Shown here: positions 25,301 through 38,300 of the stretch, piece by piece
Numbering within the stretch: the first letter of the stretch is position 1
Layout: each line of letters opens with the position of its first letter
NCBI GenBank assembly: GCA_963971575.1
Contig: OZ020611.1
Location: 227,966,260-228,030,259 of the forward strand
DNA length: 64,000 nucleotides
Source: Liopterus haemorrhoidalis
Lineage: Eukaryota > Arthropoda > Insecta > Coleoptera > Dytiscidae
Reading direction: 5' to 3'
Translations under genes and position numbers: made by a program
Notes under the pieces: generated by a model
What the model was told of the DNA's origin: nothing
Seen by the model: the letters and a program-made list of their open reading frames with translations, nothing else
The model's database searches: none

Positions 25301-26271
25301 ATGTCCACAAGATTATTTAATTTCTCACTTTTCTCGAAACAGGTACTGTAATGAATCGGTTAGAGCGTCGGCACATGAACCAAACTTTCACAAATCATCC
25401 ATCGCGAGAATATCTTTGAAAGGCATTTTTTGGGATTTTTAAAGGGTACATATTTTTTAGAATTCAGATAGTAAAATAAAATTAGAAAATTTAGAAGACC
25501 AAGAAAAACTCCGCTGTTAAACAAGAGACAACGGTAAAATAGAATTCAATTTGCCAAAGAACACCAACTTTAACCGGGTCAAAAAGATGCAATATTCTTT
25601 GGTCTGATGAAACAAAAATTGTTTTATTTAATCCTGGTATCTGCCAAAAGCAAGTACGCAGGCCTTCATGCACGAGGTACAATCCTAAGTACACTACAAA
25701 GACAATAAAACATGGCGGTTGTAGTGTTATGGCATGCGGATATTTTTCTTGAAACAGAATAGGCCCTATTTTCTGGATTAAAGATATAATGGAAGCGAAT
25801 GTTTATGTCAGTATCTTGCAGTATGTCATGCTTCCCTTTGCAGAGAAGGAAATGCCTTTAAAATGGATATTTATGCAATATAATGACCTAAAGCACACCT
25901 TGCTCAAAGCAAAAAATAGGTTTAATGAAAATAGGGTTACTATTATGGATTGACCAGCTCAATCTCTGGACTTAAATCCAATAGTGAACTTGTGGGCTGA
26001 TGTAAAAATTAAAATATCTTCTTCAAAACCTGCTTACAAAGAAGAATTATGGAGAGATATTGAAACAGCTTGGAAATCTGTTCCCTTGGAGAAATGCCGG
26101 TAGCTATTTTGGTTCTATGCCGAGAAGAAGTGTAGAAGTAATACGAAAAAAATGTCATGGAACCAAATATTACAAATTAATAAAGAATATTTAATATTAA
26201 AATGAATTTCATTTGTTTTATGAAGTGTACTGCTAAATTTATGAACAGCGTAATGAGCATATTTTTACAAA

Positions 26272-26311
<40 letters not shown>

Positions 26312-29300
26312 GAAGCGACAAAAATACTTTCTTTTTATCAAAATAATAAAGTTGTTCTTAAAATATAATATATCAGTAAAATTTTGGCTTTGTTATTACT
26401 TAAACCAAGTTTTTTTTTTGTATTTATACTAATATCTTTCTGATACTGCTATTTTTTACGCACTTGACTGTATGTTCATCAGTCAGGGATGTAGCCAGGG
26501 GGGAGGCATAGGGGGCATAAAATATAATTTAGGTTGTTAAGGTTTAGGTTGTTGTAAATATAAATTTACCAGACTTTTATTATTTAATATACTACAAAAG
26601 ACCTAGAACAGGGGTCGGCAACCTGCGGCTCTTTTAGAAAATTTTGTGGCTATTTGAAAATTGGCTGGTTTTTATTTTAATATAATCTATTTTTTAATTT
26701 TCAACTTTCTGCCTGTACTATACAGGTTTTGTATTTTTCAGAATGTTTTACGGTGCAATTCACGCCCGGTAATTCCCCGAGCTACTGCATATTTCCTTTT
26801 AGAAGAAGTTATTTGTTTCGAAAAAAAGTTATCTGTATTTGTGAATGATTTACGTGCAAAAACATTTTTACATTTTATTAATTTACAAAAACATGTTATT
26901 ACTGCAATTATTTTTTTTTGCACAAACTATTGTTAACATGCAAGAAGCTTATCGAGATAGATTTAAAGAGTTTAGAAAATATAAAGCTACACTAGCTTTT
27001 TTGACCAAACCAATTGAAGTAGATATGTAGCAATTACATTTATCACCTTCAATTAGTGGATTTGAAATCCAAAGGTTTATAGAATTACATATTCTTAAAA
27101 CTTAATTCTGTACTGGAAAATTTAGAAAGAAAAAAGTGAATTTTATCTTTCCAGCATAAGTGGACCGAAATTCGCAATCTTCAAAATGTATATAAAGTTC
27201 TTTTCGAAGCTTGGAACAGTCTTCCAGAATCGTTCAATTTTTTAAAAAATTATGCTTTTGGGCTTAATGACAATTTTCGGATCCACATATTACTGTAAGC
27301 AAATCTTTTCACATATGAAATTAACAAAGCGTTATTTAAGAAGTAATCTTACTGAGCTGAAACTAGAGTGCTGCCTTAAATTAAATATTACTGAATATTC
27401 ACCAAATATTGAAGTCTTATAGAACACTATACAGGAGCAATCGTCCCATTAAAAACATTATTATATTGTAATATACTGGCAACTACAATAGGTATCACAA
27501 ACTAAATGTATAAGTAAATATTAATTTATTGTAATACTTGATTATTTTAAAACAAATAAACAATTTTTACGCTTTTTTCTTAAATATAGCATATATTTTT
27601 TAGCGGCTCTTCCATGTTATTGTGTTTTTTTTTTCAATAGATTTGGCTCTTTGTCACTGAAAGGTTGCCGACCCCTGACCTAGAACGCTATTATTTTCTA
27701 CCCAAACCATGTAATTAAGGTCGTACCGACTAATTTAGAATATTTTGTTATTTTTGCCCCCCCTCCCCAAGCTGAAATCCTGGCTACGTCCCTGACATCA
27801 GTCGCTATGATAATATGGCGCAGTGTTCATTTGTCGTGTGTTAAAATGTGTCTATGTTCATCTGTCGCATGTTAATCTGTCGTATGTTCAAATGTCGACA
27901 CACCATACACCCATACTTAAAAATATTACCTTCATAAGCCTTGGTTTCATTTCCTTGATTTACAAGAATAAATCTTGGAGATTCTTTACAAATAAAGAAA
28001 AGTATGGATTGAATAAGAGCCGGAACCAATACCAACCACCATAAAACAGGCCATATGTTCCCTTGACCTAACAGATATTTCAGGCCCAAAATTTGAGAGA
28101 TGAGGATTGAAATCACTATATTGAATTGGTACATGGAACTGATCTAACAAAAAAGACAAGACTGTTATATACACCTCTAAACGGGTTTAAATCAGAGAGT
28201 CGAACCGGAACCGAACCGAAAACCGAAACTAACCGAAATTTTAACAGAACCGGAACCCGAACGTAAAATTGCTTAATTTAAAAACCGAAACCGAAACCGG
28301 AACGAAATGTTAATAACGGTTAATTTCAGTTCAATTTTTTTTTTTTTTTCATTAAATTAATTTATTAATCTCTTTTTTACTACTAAAACTTATATTCAGA
28401 CCAATTCTGTAACTCAGTTACTATGATCATAGTAACTAAATTTGTCACTATGAGCAAGGTCAGTTACTATCATAGTAACTTTGGGGTATTTCGTATTCCG
28501 TAAGACAAAAATTACTACAATATTTAGTAATATGTTATTGTAAAAGTCCCTAATGCTGGTGTTTATAAGTAATATCTTAGTTCTTATGAAGATAAAAATG
28601 GCGGACATTTGATTTTAAGTGTAATTTTTAGATATAATAGAAAATGAAGAAGATTAATAAAGAAAATTATTTAAATTAAATATACAGGGTGTTTGTTTGA
28701 AACGGGGCACCCCGAAAATCTCTTTTATTTGTAAAGATACAAAAAATATTCGGAACAAAAGTTAAACTAGACAAAAAGGCCCGTCTAAAGGTTACTATAA
28801 GAATTCTGAGGCACTTCCGGTTTCACCGGAAATTATGTCAACTTTTGATCTAGCATAGGGAATCGATAATTTTATATTTTTTTCCTAAAAGTACATTAAA
28901 TTAGCTTTACAATGACACCAAAAAATCATATTTTTATGTTAACCATTTAAAAATCTGCACGATCGCCGGATCTCACGCCATGCAGGAATATGCATCGAAG
29001 TATAAAAAAATCCAGCTTCATGGGAGGTTATAACCCTCAAATCCCACCCGCCTGCGCCACTGGTTCTACATCGAGAATTTGTCTTTGCATTCCGTTTTTT
29101 TTTTAATCTTCACTCATTTTGCTTATTTTAAATATTTTATAAATGTATATACCATGATATATATATAACAACAAAATAATGTAAGCCATACAATATTTTG
29201 ACATTTTTAAACACGCTGATTCATGTGCGATTTGATTTAAATTAATGTCAATTTAATATGCATTTTTCTCAAAATTTTTATGATGTAAGGGTACTATACT

Positions 29301-32300
29301 GTGTATTCGTTGAATTCAGAATAAAATTTCTTTCCGAACAAAAATATAAAAAATATATCTTCTCATTAAAAATAAGAAAGTTGGGTTCCATATTTGGAGA
29401 ACCACTGACCATAAAAATTTTTTGTGTATAGTTTTGTAATAGACTTGCAAAATGGTATTTCTTTGCTAGTTTAACCAACCTCGTAGCTCTTATAGTTCTC
29501 GAGATAGCAATGGTGGCACACTTAGATTGAACACTGTATATATATATTTTGTATTTTCATTTTTATGTTCCTAAATTGTATTTTGTTTTCGTTTTTGACA
29601 ATACAATTTTTAATTAAATTTCATTTGTATTTTCAATTTTATAATTTGGTAAATAAAATTAAACCAAAATTTATACCGGTAGATATTTGATGTTAGACTT
29701 GATTTTACCTTGTTATTCGAACCGAAACCGAACCGGAACTGAACCGAAATTTTTACGAACCAAAACCGAAACTAGAACGAAAAACATTTACTTTGAACGT
29801 AACCGTAAACCAGAACGAAATAAATTTTGGTTCGACTCTCTGATTTAAATCGATTTGCAAAAACTTATATAAATATTTCAAACTTACGGCTCCTCTTAAA
29901 TTGTCTGGAGATATTTCTACTAAGTACATAATACAAACTCCAGCATTTATTCCGGAATTAACACCCATGAAAAATCGACCAGCCAATAGGGGCGCCACAT
30001 GGTTAACTGCAATTTTACACACCCCTTCCAAGACAGCTCCAACTAATACAAATATATTGTTGTACACCAAACCATTTCGTCTTCCAAGTCTAAAGAAATA
30101 ATAATAATAGGTAAAATGTTTATCTACAAGGTGTCTCAAAAGAAATTTTATATTTATTTAGCTTACTGCGTGAACGCAACGTATCCGACGGGCGCAGGGG
30201 TTATGTCAATCGGTAGCCTGGCTCTTGGGAATTTAGTCGCTATGGAGCGCTTCTCGGGAGCAGACCGCGCGTTATGCGTGCGAGAGTTTTACAAAAACGG
30301 TGATTCGGCGACTGTAGCGCGTAGAAAATTCTGCAGTATTCGAGGTTTTCGCCACTTAAATGATGCGCCAAGCATTCCTCTCATTCGACATTGGGTTAAA
30401 AAGTTTGAAGAGACTGGTACAACGCTGGATAAATCAAAATCCGGGCGACCTAGGTCATCAAGAACGGTAGAAAACGTGGAGAATGTTAATCAGTCTGTTC
30501 GTGACGACCCGAACCTTTCAATTCGGAAGCGCGCATGTGCTTTAAATGTGCATAGATCATCATTACATCGCATTATGCACAAAGACCTAAAGCTGCACCC
30601 CTACAAAATTCAATTGGTGCAAGAATTAAAGCCCCAAGATGCCAGTCAGAGGCTTAATTTCGTAAATCAGGTGATTGAGCGATTTTCAACGTTTACCAAC
30701 ATTTTGTTTTCGGATGAAGCTCATTTTCATCTTAATGGCCACGTAAATAAGGAGAACTGCCGGCTACTGGAGTGCAACGAATCCGAAACGCAAACATCAG
30801 AAACCCCTACATTCGCCTAAAGTGACCATGTATGGGCTGCGATGTCGGCGCGAGGAATTATCGGCCCTTACTTTTTTGAAGACGAAAGGGGGCGTGCAGT
30901 TACAGTGAATTCAGAGCGTTATGTGGAGATGTTAGACAACTTCTTGGTACCTGAACTGCAAAACTTTCCTGGCTATAACCAAAGAACATGGTTCCAACAG
31001 GACGGAGCAACTTCACACACGTCCAATATGTCTCTGCCACGTGTTCGTGAAATTTTCTCAGGCAAATTGATCTCCCGGAGAGGTGACATAAATTGGCCTC
31101 CACGCAGTCCAGATTTAACCCCTATGGACTTTTTCCTATGGGGTTATCTTAAATCTAAAGTTTACGCCAATAAACCGACTTCACTGGCGCATTTGAAAGA
31201 AAATATCCGTCACGAAATAGCAGCCATCTCTGAGTCCACCTGCCGAGACGTCATAAGTAATTTTACTGTTCGATTAAATGAGTGCCGAGAACGCGAGGGT
31301 CTACATTTAGACGATATTATTTTTAAGAAATAAATCCCCAAAAAGTGTATTTTGGTAATTAATAAACATTTTTTCTATATACGGCTTACTTTTTTTTTAA
31401 TCGATCCACTAAATATAAAATTTCTTTTGAGACACCTTGTATATCAGAGTTTTCCAAACGTCTACTGGTGCTCCGTGAGCAGATTAGACATAAAAGTAAA
31501 TAAAATAAATGGGATCAGATGTGAAAATAGTGTTTTTTATTTTTCAAAACACAGAAATGATACGCTACTGAAGATAACAAAAGCTAGTACAGACGATTCC
31601 GCTTAATTGGGTCACCGCTTAATTGGGGCAGCCGCTTATTTGGGCCAAATCTCAAAGAACAGAAACCAAACCAAGGAACAAACAGTATATTTACATGTTT
31701 AATTGGGACAACATTCCGCTTAATTGGGACAGTAAATTTAAGATCACAGTACATATTATGTTACACATATTCTCAAGAAAAAATATGTACAAACAATTTA
31801 ATATTACAGCGTTATTTTATGCAGAAAGGAAATGAAGGGAGCTCTACATCCGCACTGAATACCTGTACTGCTTTTGTAGAAGTGAAATGTTACAAAAACA
31901 ATAGACAGAGTACACTTGACGCATTTTTGCATTGAATTAAATTGTATATACCTATTTATTATTTTATTTTGGAATTTATTATTATTTTTTCTTAAAAGTT
32001 TATATTTTTTGGTTGTATGTAATTTATAGTTTTGTCCAAGAGTTTATAAAATAAAATTATTGAAAGAAAAATATGCATAGTTTAATTTTATGTGAAATTC
32101 GCTTAATTGGGGCAGCCGCTTAATTGGGCCAAAATGTCTAAGTCCCGATGTGTTCCAATTAAGCGGAATCGACTGTACTAAATATTTTCTACCCCCAATA
32201 AATGTAAATAAAGACGCTCGAATCTCAATAGTTCAACTGGTCATTGAAAAGTTTTAACCTTTATAAAATACAAATATACAACTGAGTGACTGTTCTATTA

Positions 32301-35300
32301 TAGGACTAATATATTACAGCAGCCAGGGCCGCGCTAAGCGGGGGTCCAAGGGGTGCATGGCACCCGGGCGGCACGTTTTGGGGGCGGCACCAGAGGTGTA
32401 ACTAGGGTATGGCAGACATGGCACGTGCCATGGGCGCCAAAACTGATAGAACGCAAAATTAAAAACAAATTTTACTGCCATTTGAAAAAAATAAAAACTA
32501 ACAATCACATAAAATATTTTTTTCTCAAACATCTGGTGAACACTTGTAATACCCTTATGAACATGAAGTTATTTTCTAAAACATATTTATATCTCCACTC
32601 CCCGGAGGTACGAGACGGTAGTCGTACTAAAAAAATTAAATCATACAAATTTATATGTTCTATACTTATTTGGTATAACATATTATCCAAAGTAAATGTA
32701 GTTAGTAAATTTTTACAAAAAAGCGACTTAGTTTTGCCAACTGCAATTGAGATTAGAGATGGGTCGTTCATGAACGAACCGGCTCACTGAGCCGACTCAG
32801 TACACTGACCGAAGTGACACGGTTCACCAAATTGAAATGAGCCGGCTCACTGCTCACTGTATAGTTTCAAGTTTCAAGGATACGATTGGTCGGGCGATTG
32901 TGAGCAGTGACCGGAGTGATCCGGATCTGGATCGATGTCATGTTGAACTTCGCGAGTACTCGGCTTGTAATGTATTATCATAAAGTGTATTATTTATTGT
33001 CATCAATTTGTAGGGCAGTTTATTTGAAACTAATAGGCTTAGTCTGTATTTTCTTACAACCATACTATATAAAAATATTAATAATATTGCCCAAATCCCA
33101 GATGTCCGATTTATAAGGGCAATAAACATCGCCATAAACTTAACACATCTGGTTTAAAATACAGTAGCTACATAAAGTGAATTGTTTGTTTCAAAAATGT
33201 TAGATAAGAACCGGCGCGTAAGAAAGAGCCGGCTCTAAGCGACGTCTACCTACGAATGAACGACCGACAACTGACCGGGTCTAAGCAAGAGCCGGCTCTA
33301 AGCGACATTCTACCTACGACCGAACGACTGACCGACCTGTGTCTCGGTATCATGTTTACGGTTCATATATTGCAAGAACCGGCTCTAAGCGACGTTCTAC
33401 CTACAAACTAACGACCGACCTGTGTCTCGAAAACATGTTTACTTAACCGGGTCACTGAGCCGTATCAATGAACCGGCTCAACAAACTGAACCACCTCCAC
33501 TGATCCGGTTCCGCAAACTGAGTCGAAATTCCCATCTCTAATTGAGATGTTAAAAGATCTTAATGATTTCTTGCAACAATGTAGGTCCAATGATAATTTT
33601 GAAAATATCTTAAATGAAGCTAGAAAAATTGCACAAGAAATTGATTGTGAAACCGAGTTTCCAGCGATTGTCATTGTCAGACCTCGAAAAAAAAAAAGAG
33701 AATATTTTCTTATGAAAATGTAGATGTAAGTCCTAATCTGCCATTGCAAAATTATGAATTAATTTTTATTTCACTAGATACAGAAATATCGAAAGTAAAA
33801 GAAATATTTGAACTAATGACAGCTCACAATGACACTTTTCAGTTTTTAAACAACATGTATTCGTTGCTGGAATTCAATCGTGACATAAAAATAAAACATT
33901 GTATAGATCTACAAATAAAATTATCTGATAATGCAAAAAATTAATCTGATATAAATGCAATAGATTTATGCGATGAAATCGAAATTCTATTAATTTTCAT
34001 TAAGCCCGACATGAATGCTTTGGCAGTTTTAGAGTATATAGTAACTTATGATCTTAATTTGCCCAAATGTAACAATTACATTCAGAATATTTTTGACCAT
34101 TCCTGTAACAGTGGCATCTAGCGAAAGAAGTTTTTCCAAGCTTAAATTAATAAAAAATTACTTAAGATCTTCCATGTCACAGGATAGGTTAACAAATTTG
34201 GCTTTAATCAGTATAGAAAATAAAATAGCAGTGGATTTAGATTTAACGGAATTAATTAATTAATTTGCGACCCTAAAGGTAAGAAAGGTGAATTTTTAAC
34301 TAAAATATATATGTACAGTCTGTTCCAAACGATTAAGCGGAACTAAATGGGAATTTAGTTCTTTTAGGTTGTCACGAGAAGGGACCTTGCTTGGGTTTTT
34401 TAATTTTTCACGTTGGGATGTCAAAATTTAAAATTCCAACAATGAAACCATGGAAACGAATGACATATGTCAAAATTAAATATTTTTTTTAGATATTTTA
34501 ATAACAAAAAAATAAATAAATGGGAAATTTGTATTAAGAATGACACAAAAAATCAAAATATAAAGAAAATGACACTTTAAAATGATATTAACCTTAACCA
34601 AAAAATTTTTATTGTAAGTATGATTTACAAAGCTTAAACAAAACGGCCGAAAGGCACGATTTAAACGATGAAGGTAACTAGATTGCAAAATCTAGTTCCG
34701 CTTAACCGTTTGGAACAGACTGTACATATAAAGTTTCGTTTTTGTTTTTTTATTTGAAATTAGTGGCACTCGCCTTGTTTTTTTTTTGACAAGCTTTTTT
34801 AATTTTAATTTTTTTGAAAAATGATATATGAAAAAGTTGTTTGTAGTGATGAATTCTATATATAGTTAAATTTTCGAAGATAGGTTAAGAATCACGATAT
34901 AGCAAACTGTGTATGTTTTTTTGTTATACTGCGTAACATAGTTTTTTCGAAAATATATGTATACTTGTTATATTTAAAAAAATTGCATTTAACTTATTAG
35001 GGGCGGCAATTTTTACCTTGCACCCCGGCGCCAACACAACTTGGCGCGGCCCTGACATCAGCGGTTTCCAAACTTTGTTCACTAACGCCCCCTTCATAAA
35101 TAATCCCATCTGTGGCGACCCCCTATTTAGGGGGTCGCCAGATTTACATAAATTTATAAACAATTTGTAAATAATGTCTTTATTGAAATAATAATCACAA
35201 AAGTAGTACAAATATGTAATATAAATAATTTCTCTAATCCCTAAATATTTATTCTTACAACATAAATCACGTAAAATGTATAAAAATAAATTATATTAAT

Positions 35301-38300
35301 ATTAAACGTAATACAATAAAAATTTATGTGAAGTGTGAATTTTCACACATTTCAGGGTTTCGCAGGTATTTAGTAAGTGAATAATGATTATTTGGAATGC
35401 CAAAACAAATTTTAAGTTAAAATATTTTTCTTTTTTGTTAATTTTAATTCGAATGCCTAATACCATGATGTAAGTTTCTAAATATGTGCAGTATTTTTTT
35501 TTTTTATAGCAAGGTTTAATAAAATTTTGAAATAATTCCTCTTAGATAGATATATAATCTAAAAATATTAAGTGAAGGCGGAATGCTGAGTGTGTAGGAC
35601 ATATTTTGCTTTGTAGTATTCACTGTAAAATGAACAATATTTTAAAAATAATTTATCATCTCTTAATCTAAGAGCTTTAAAAACAAATTTTATGTTAAAA
35701 TATTTTTATGTTAATTTTAATTCGAGTGCCTAATACCATTATTTAGGTTTCTTAATATGTGCAGTATTTTTTTTTATATAGCAAGGTTCATTAAGATTTT
35801 AAAAATTGCGCCTATGGCTTCATTGATTGTTTCTAGTCATAGCTCCTCCATTTGATTTCGTGTACATTCAAACAGAATTAAATTATAATTTCAACAATTT
35901 CCACTGGTTATTAAATTTACGCTTTTAAAAATTAAATGCAACATTTGCCAAAATATACCTAGAATTTTGAAAAAATAATTTAAACAAAATATAAATGCAA
36001 AAATAAAAATAAAAATAATATTGTCTCTTCTCGTGGGATTCGAACTCCTTTTCTTGGGCAGAACGCTAGTACCGTAACCATTGCACCAAGATACAAGTTA
36101 CAGTTTAGTGTGTTATATAACTATAAGTTTTCAACATTATTAGCAAAAAAACACAAAAAATGCTTTTTTTCCAAAAACATAATCTGTTTAAAAATTCCTG
36201 TTGTACTATTCCGGTTCACACCAATGTACATTACTTAGAATTTTTTCAGATTTTTAGTATCAATCATCTGGGCTACAGGGTGTGGGACAAAATTTTTTTT
36301 GCACAATTTTGGCAAAAATCGCATCAAAATAATTTATTTTGCAAAAATAAAATTTTGATCGTTAATCCACGTACTAAGGGCTTTCATTTGATACCCTACT
36401 AAGAATTTTAAAAAATTTTTTTTTTTCGATGAGCACATATTTGTTTATATTTTTATAGGGATATGTTTTTTAGATGTTTTAGTATTTTTCCTATGTGCGG
36501 GTCAAAGAGTTGTATAAGCATGCCAAATTTCAACTCTCTAGGTTTAGCCGTTTGGCTACAATTTTTACCGAACAGACAGACAGACAGACAGACAGACGAC
36601 AAAATGACGGTATAAGGGTTTTTTGGTCATACCTACAAAACCCTAAAAATTAGCTGTGGCCACCACAGGACCAACCGCCATCATAAAGTACTTATATAAA
36701 ATAGATTCTAGCAGCAGAGTAGAAATAACTTGGCCTAAAATTTTCTAACAGAGATATTATTTATCATGACCATGAAAACTTTACATATAAGTATGAAAAA
36801 ATTGAGACAAAAAACGTCTCAAATAAAATTTATTAGTTATTGCTTTTATAGCAACTTTTGTTCAATAAATTTTTTCGAAATATTTTTCTGTTATATATTC
36901 ACAAAAATCTTAAAATCGAAACGAGTAAACTCCCATTTTTAGTCAACCGATTTTTACCAAAAGTTGATCAACTCGTGCCATTGATGGCAGAAGTTTAAAT
37001 GTGAAGTTTAATAAAAATCCGTTCAGCCGAATTTGCTCTGCACGTGTACACAGACGGACAGACGGACAGACGGACAGACGGACAGACGGACAGACGGACA
37101 GACGGACAGACGGACAGACAGACAGACGGACGGACAGACAGACCATCAAAACGTTATGTAGTAACCTCAATTCGAGGATATCCATCGAAATCTCGAAATG
37201 TCAAAATCGGTATAATCACAATACCTCCCTTATATATGGTGGCGGTCGGTAAAAAGTGAATATTAGTAGATAGATTCAAGAAATGTTTGAAAGTATATGC
37301 TCTAAATGTAAATACCTATAAGAATTATTGTTCAGCTATGTTCACAGTTCAGAATAAAATTAATAGTTGACAGGACGTCACAATACGTAACAGATATTTT
37401 TTGATATTAACATTACGTTTATTGATATCAGGCCTGGGAAAAAGTTCGTGGCGTTTTTGCCGATAGACGGCGCCAATTGCAAATAACTCAGGAAACACAG
37501 ATCGCAGCGACACCACTAAGCGCTCGTTGGAAAGGTGACAGTTCGAGCGTTACTTTGAGTGTCTAAACATAAAAATTTGTGCAGTGGTTGGAAAGCTGTT
37601 TGCGTTTGAAAATGGAGAAAAGTAATGAAAAATTGTTCTATATTTTGCAATATTATTACGACAAAGGGAAGAACGCTGCGCAGGTTTGTGAAAAAATTTG
37701 TGCTCTGTTCGGTGAAGGTACTTTATCAAAATCTGCTGCGCGGAAATGGTTTGCTCGCTTTCGTTCTGGTAATTTTAATGTGAAAAATGACTCACGCTCG
37801 GGTCGTCCAATCAGTGAAAAAGTTGATGAAATTCTTGAAAAAGTCCAGCAAGATAGGCGTATCAGCAGTGTCGATATTGGTACGGAGCTAGGCATTGACC
37901 ACAAAACTGTTTTGAACCATTTACGGAAAGCTGGCTACAAAAAGAAGCTCGATATATGTGTTCCTAATGAGTTGAGTGCGAAAAACATGATAGACTGAAT
38001 TAACATCTGCGATGCGCTTCTGAAACGCAATGAAATCGAGCCATTCTGAAACGTGTCATAACCGGTGATGAAAAATGATCACATACGACAATCGGAAGCG
38101 TAAAAGTTCGTGGACAAGGGATGGTGAGGCATCACAAGCGTTCGCGAAGCGAGGATTGACACTGAACAAGGTGATGATTTGTGTGTGTGGTGGGACTGGA
38201 AGGGAATCGTCCACTATGAGCTACTTCCAGTTAGTCAGACGATTGATTCTCTACTGTGGACAACTAGAGAGATTACGCCAGGCAATTGAAAGAGAACGGT

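Larger units (their letters stand above)
32324..35054 (+). mobile_element. hAT element (ZMYM1-like) with decayed transposase and two nested insertions
   Basis: Ends CAGGGCCGCGCTAAG and complement CAGGGCCGCGCCAAG. Flanking 8-mers are ACAGCAGC (32316-32323) and ACATCAGC (35055-35062). Transposase remnants in order: YNILSKVNVVSKFLQ and VLPTAIE (32680-32753); then, after the inserted E element, MLKDLNDFLQQC (33547-33580) and FPAIVIVRPRKKKREYF; LPLQNYELIFISLDTEISKV (33740-33790); NMYSLLEFNRDIK; and the C-terminal dimerisation motif TIPVTVASSERSFSKLK (34085-34150). A D-family MITE follows at 34316. The reading frame is broken several times. Confidence 0.85.

Noticed and set aside
36943..37259. VRLSVCPS / TDRRTDGQ repeat proteins
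   Set aside because: Translations of the (GACGGACA)n minisatellite on both strands.
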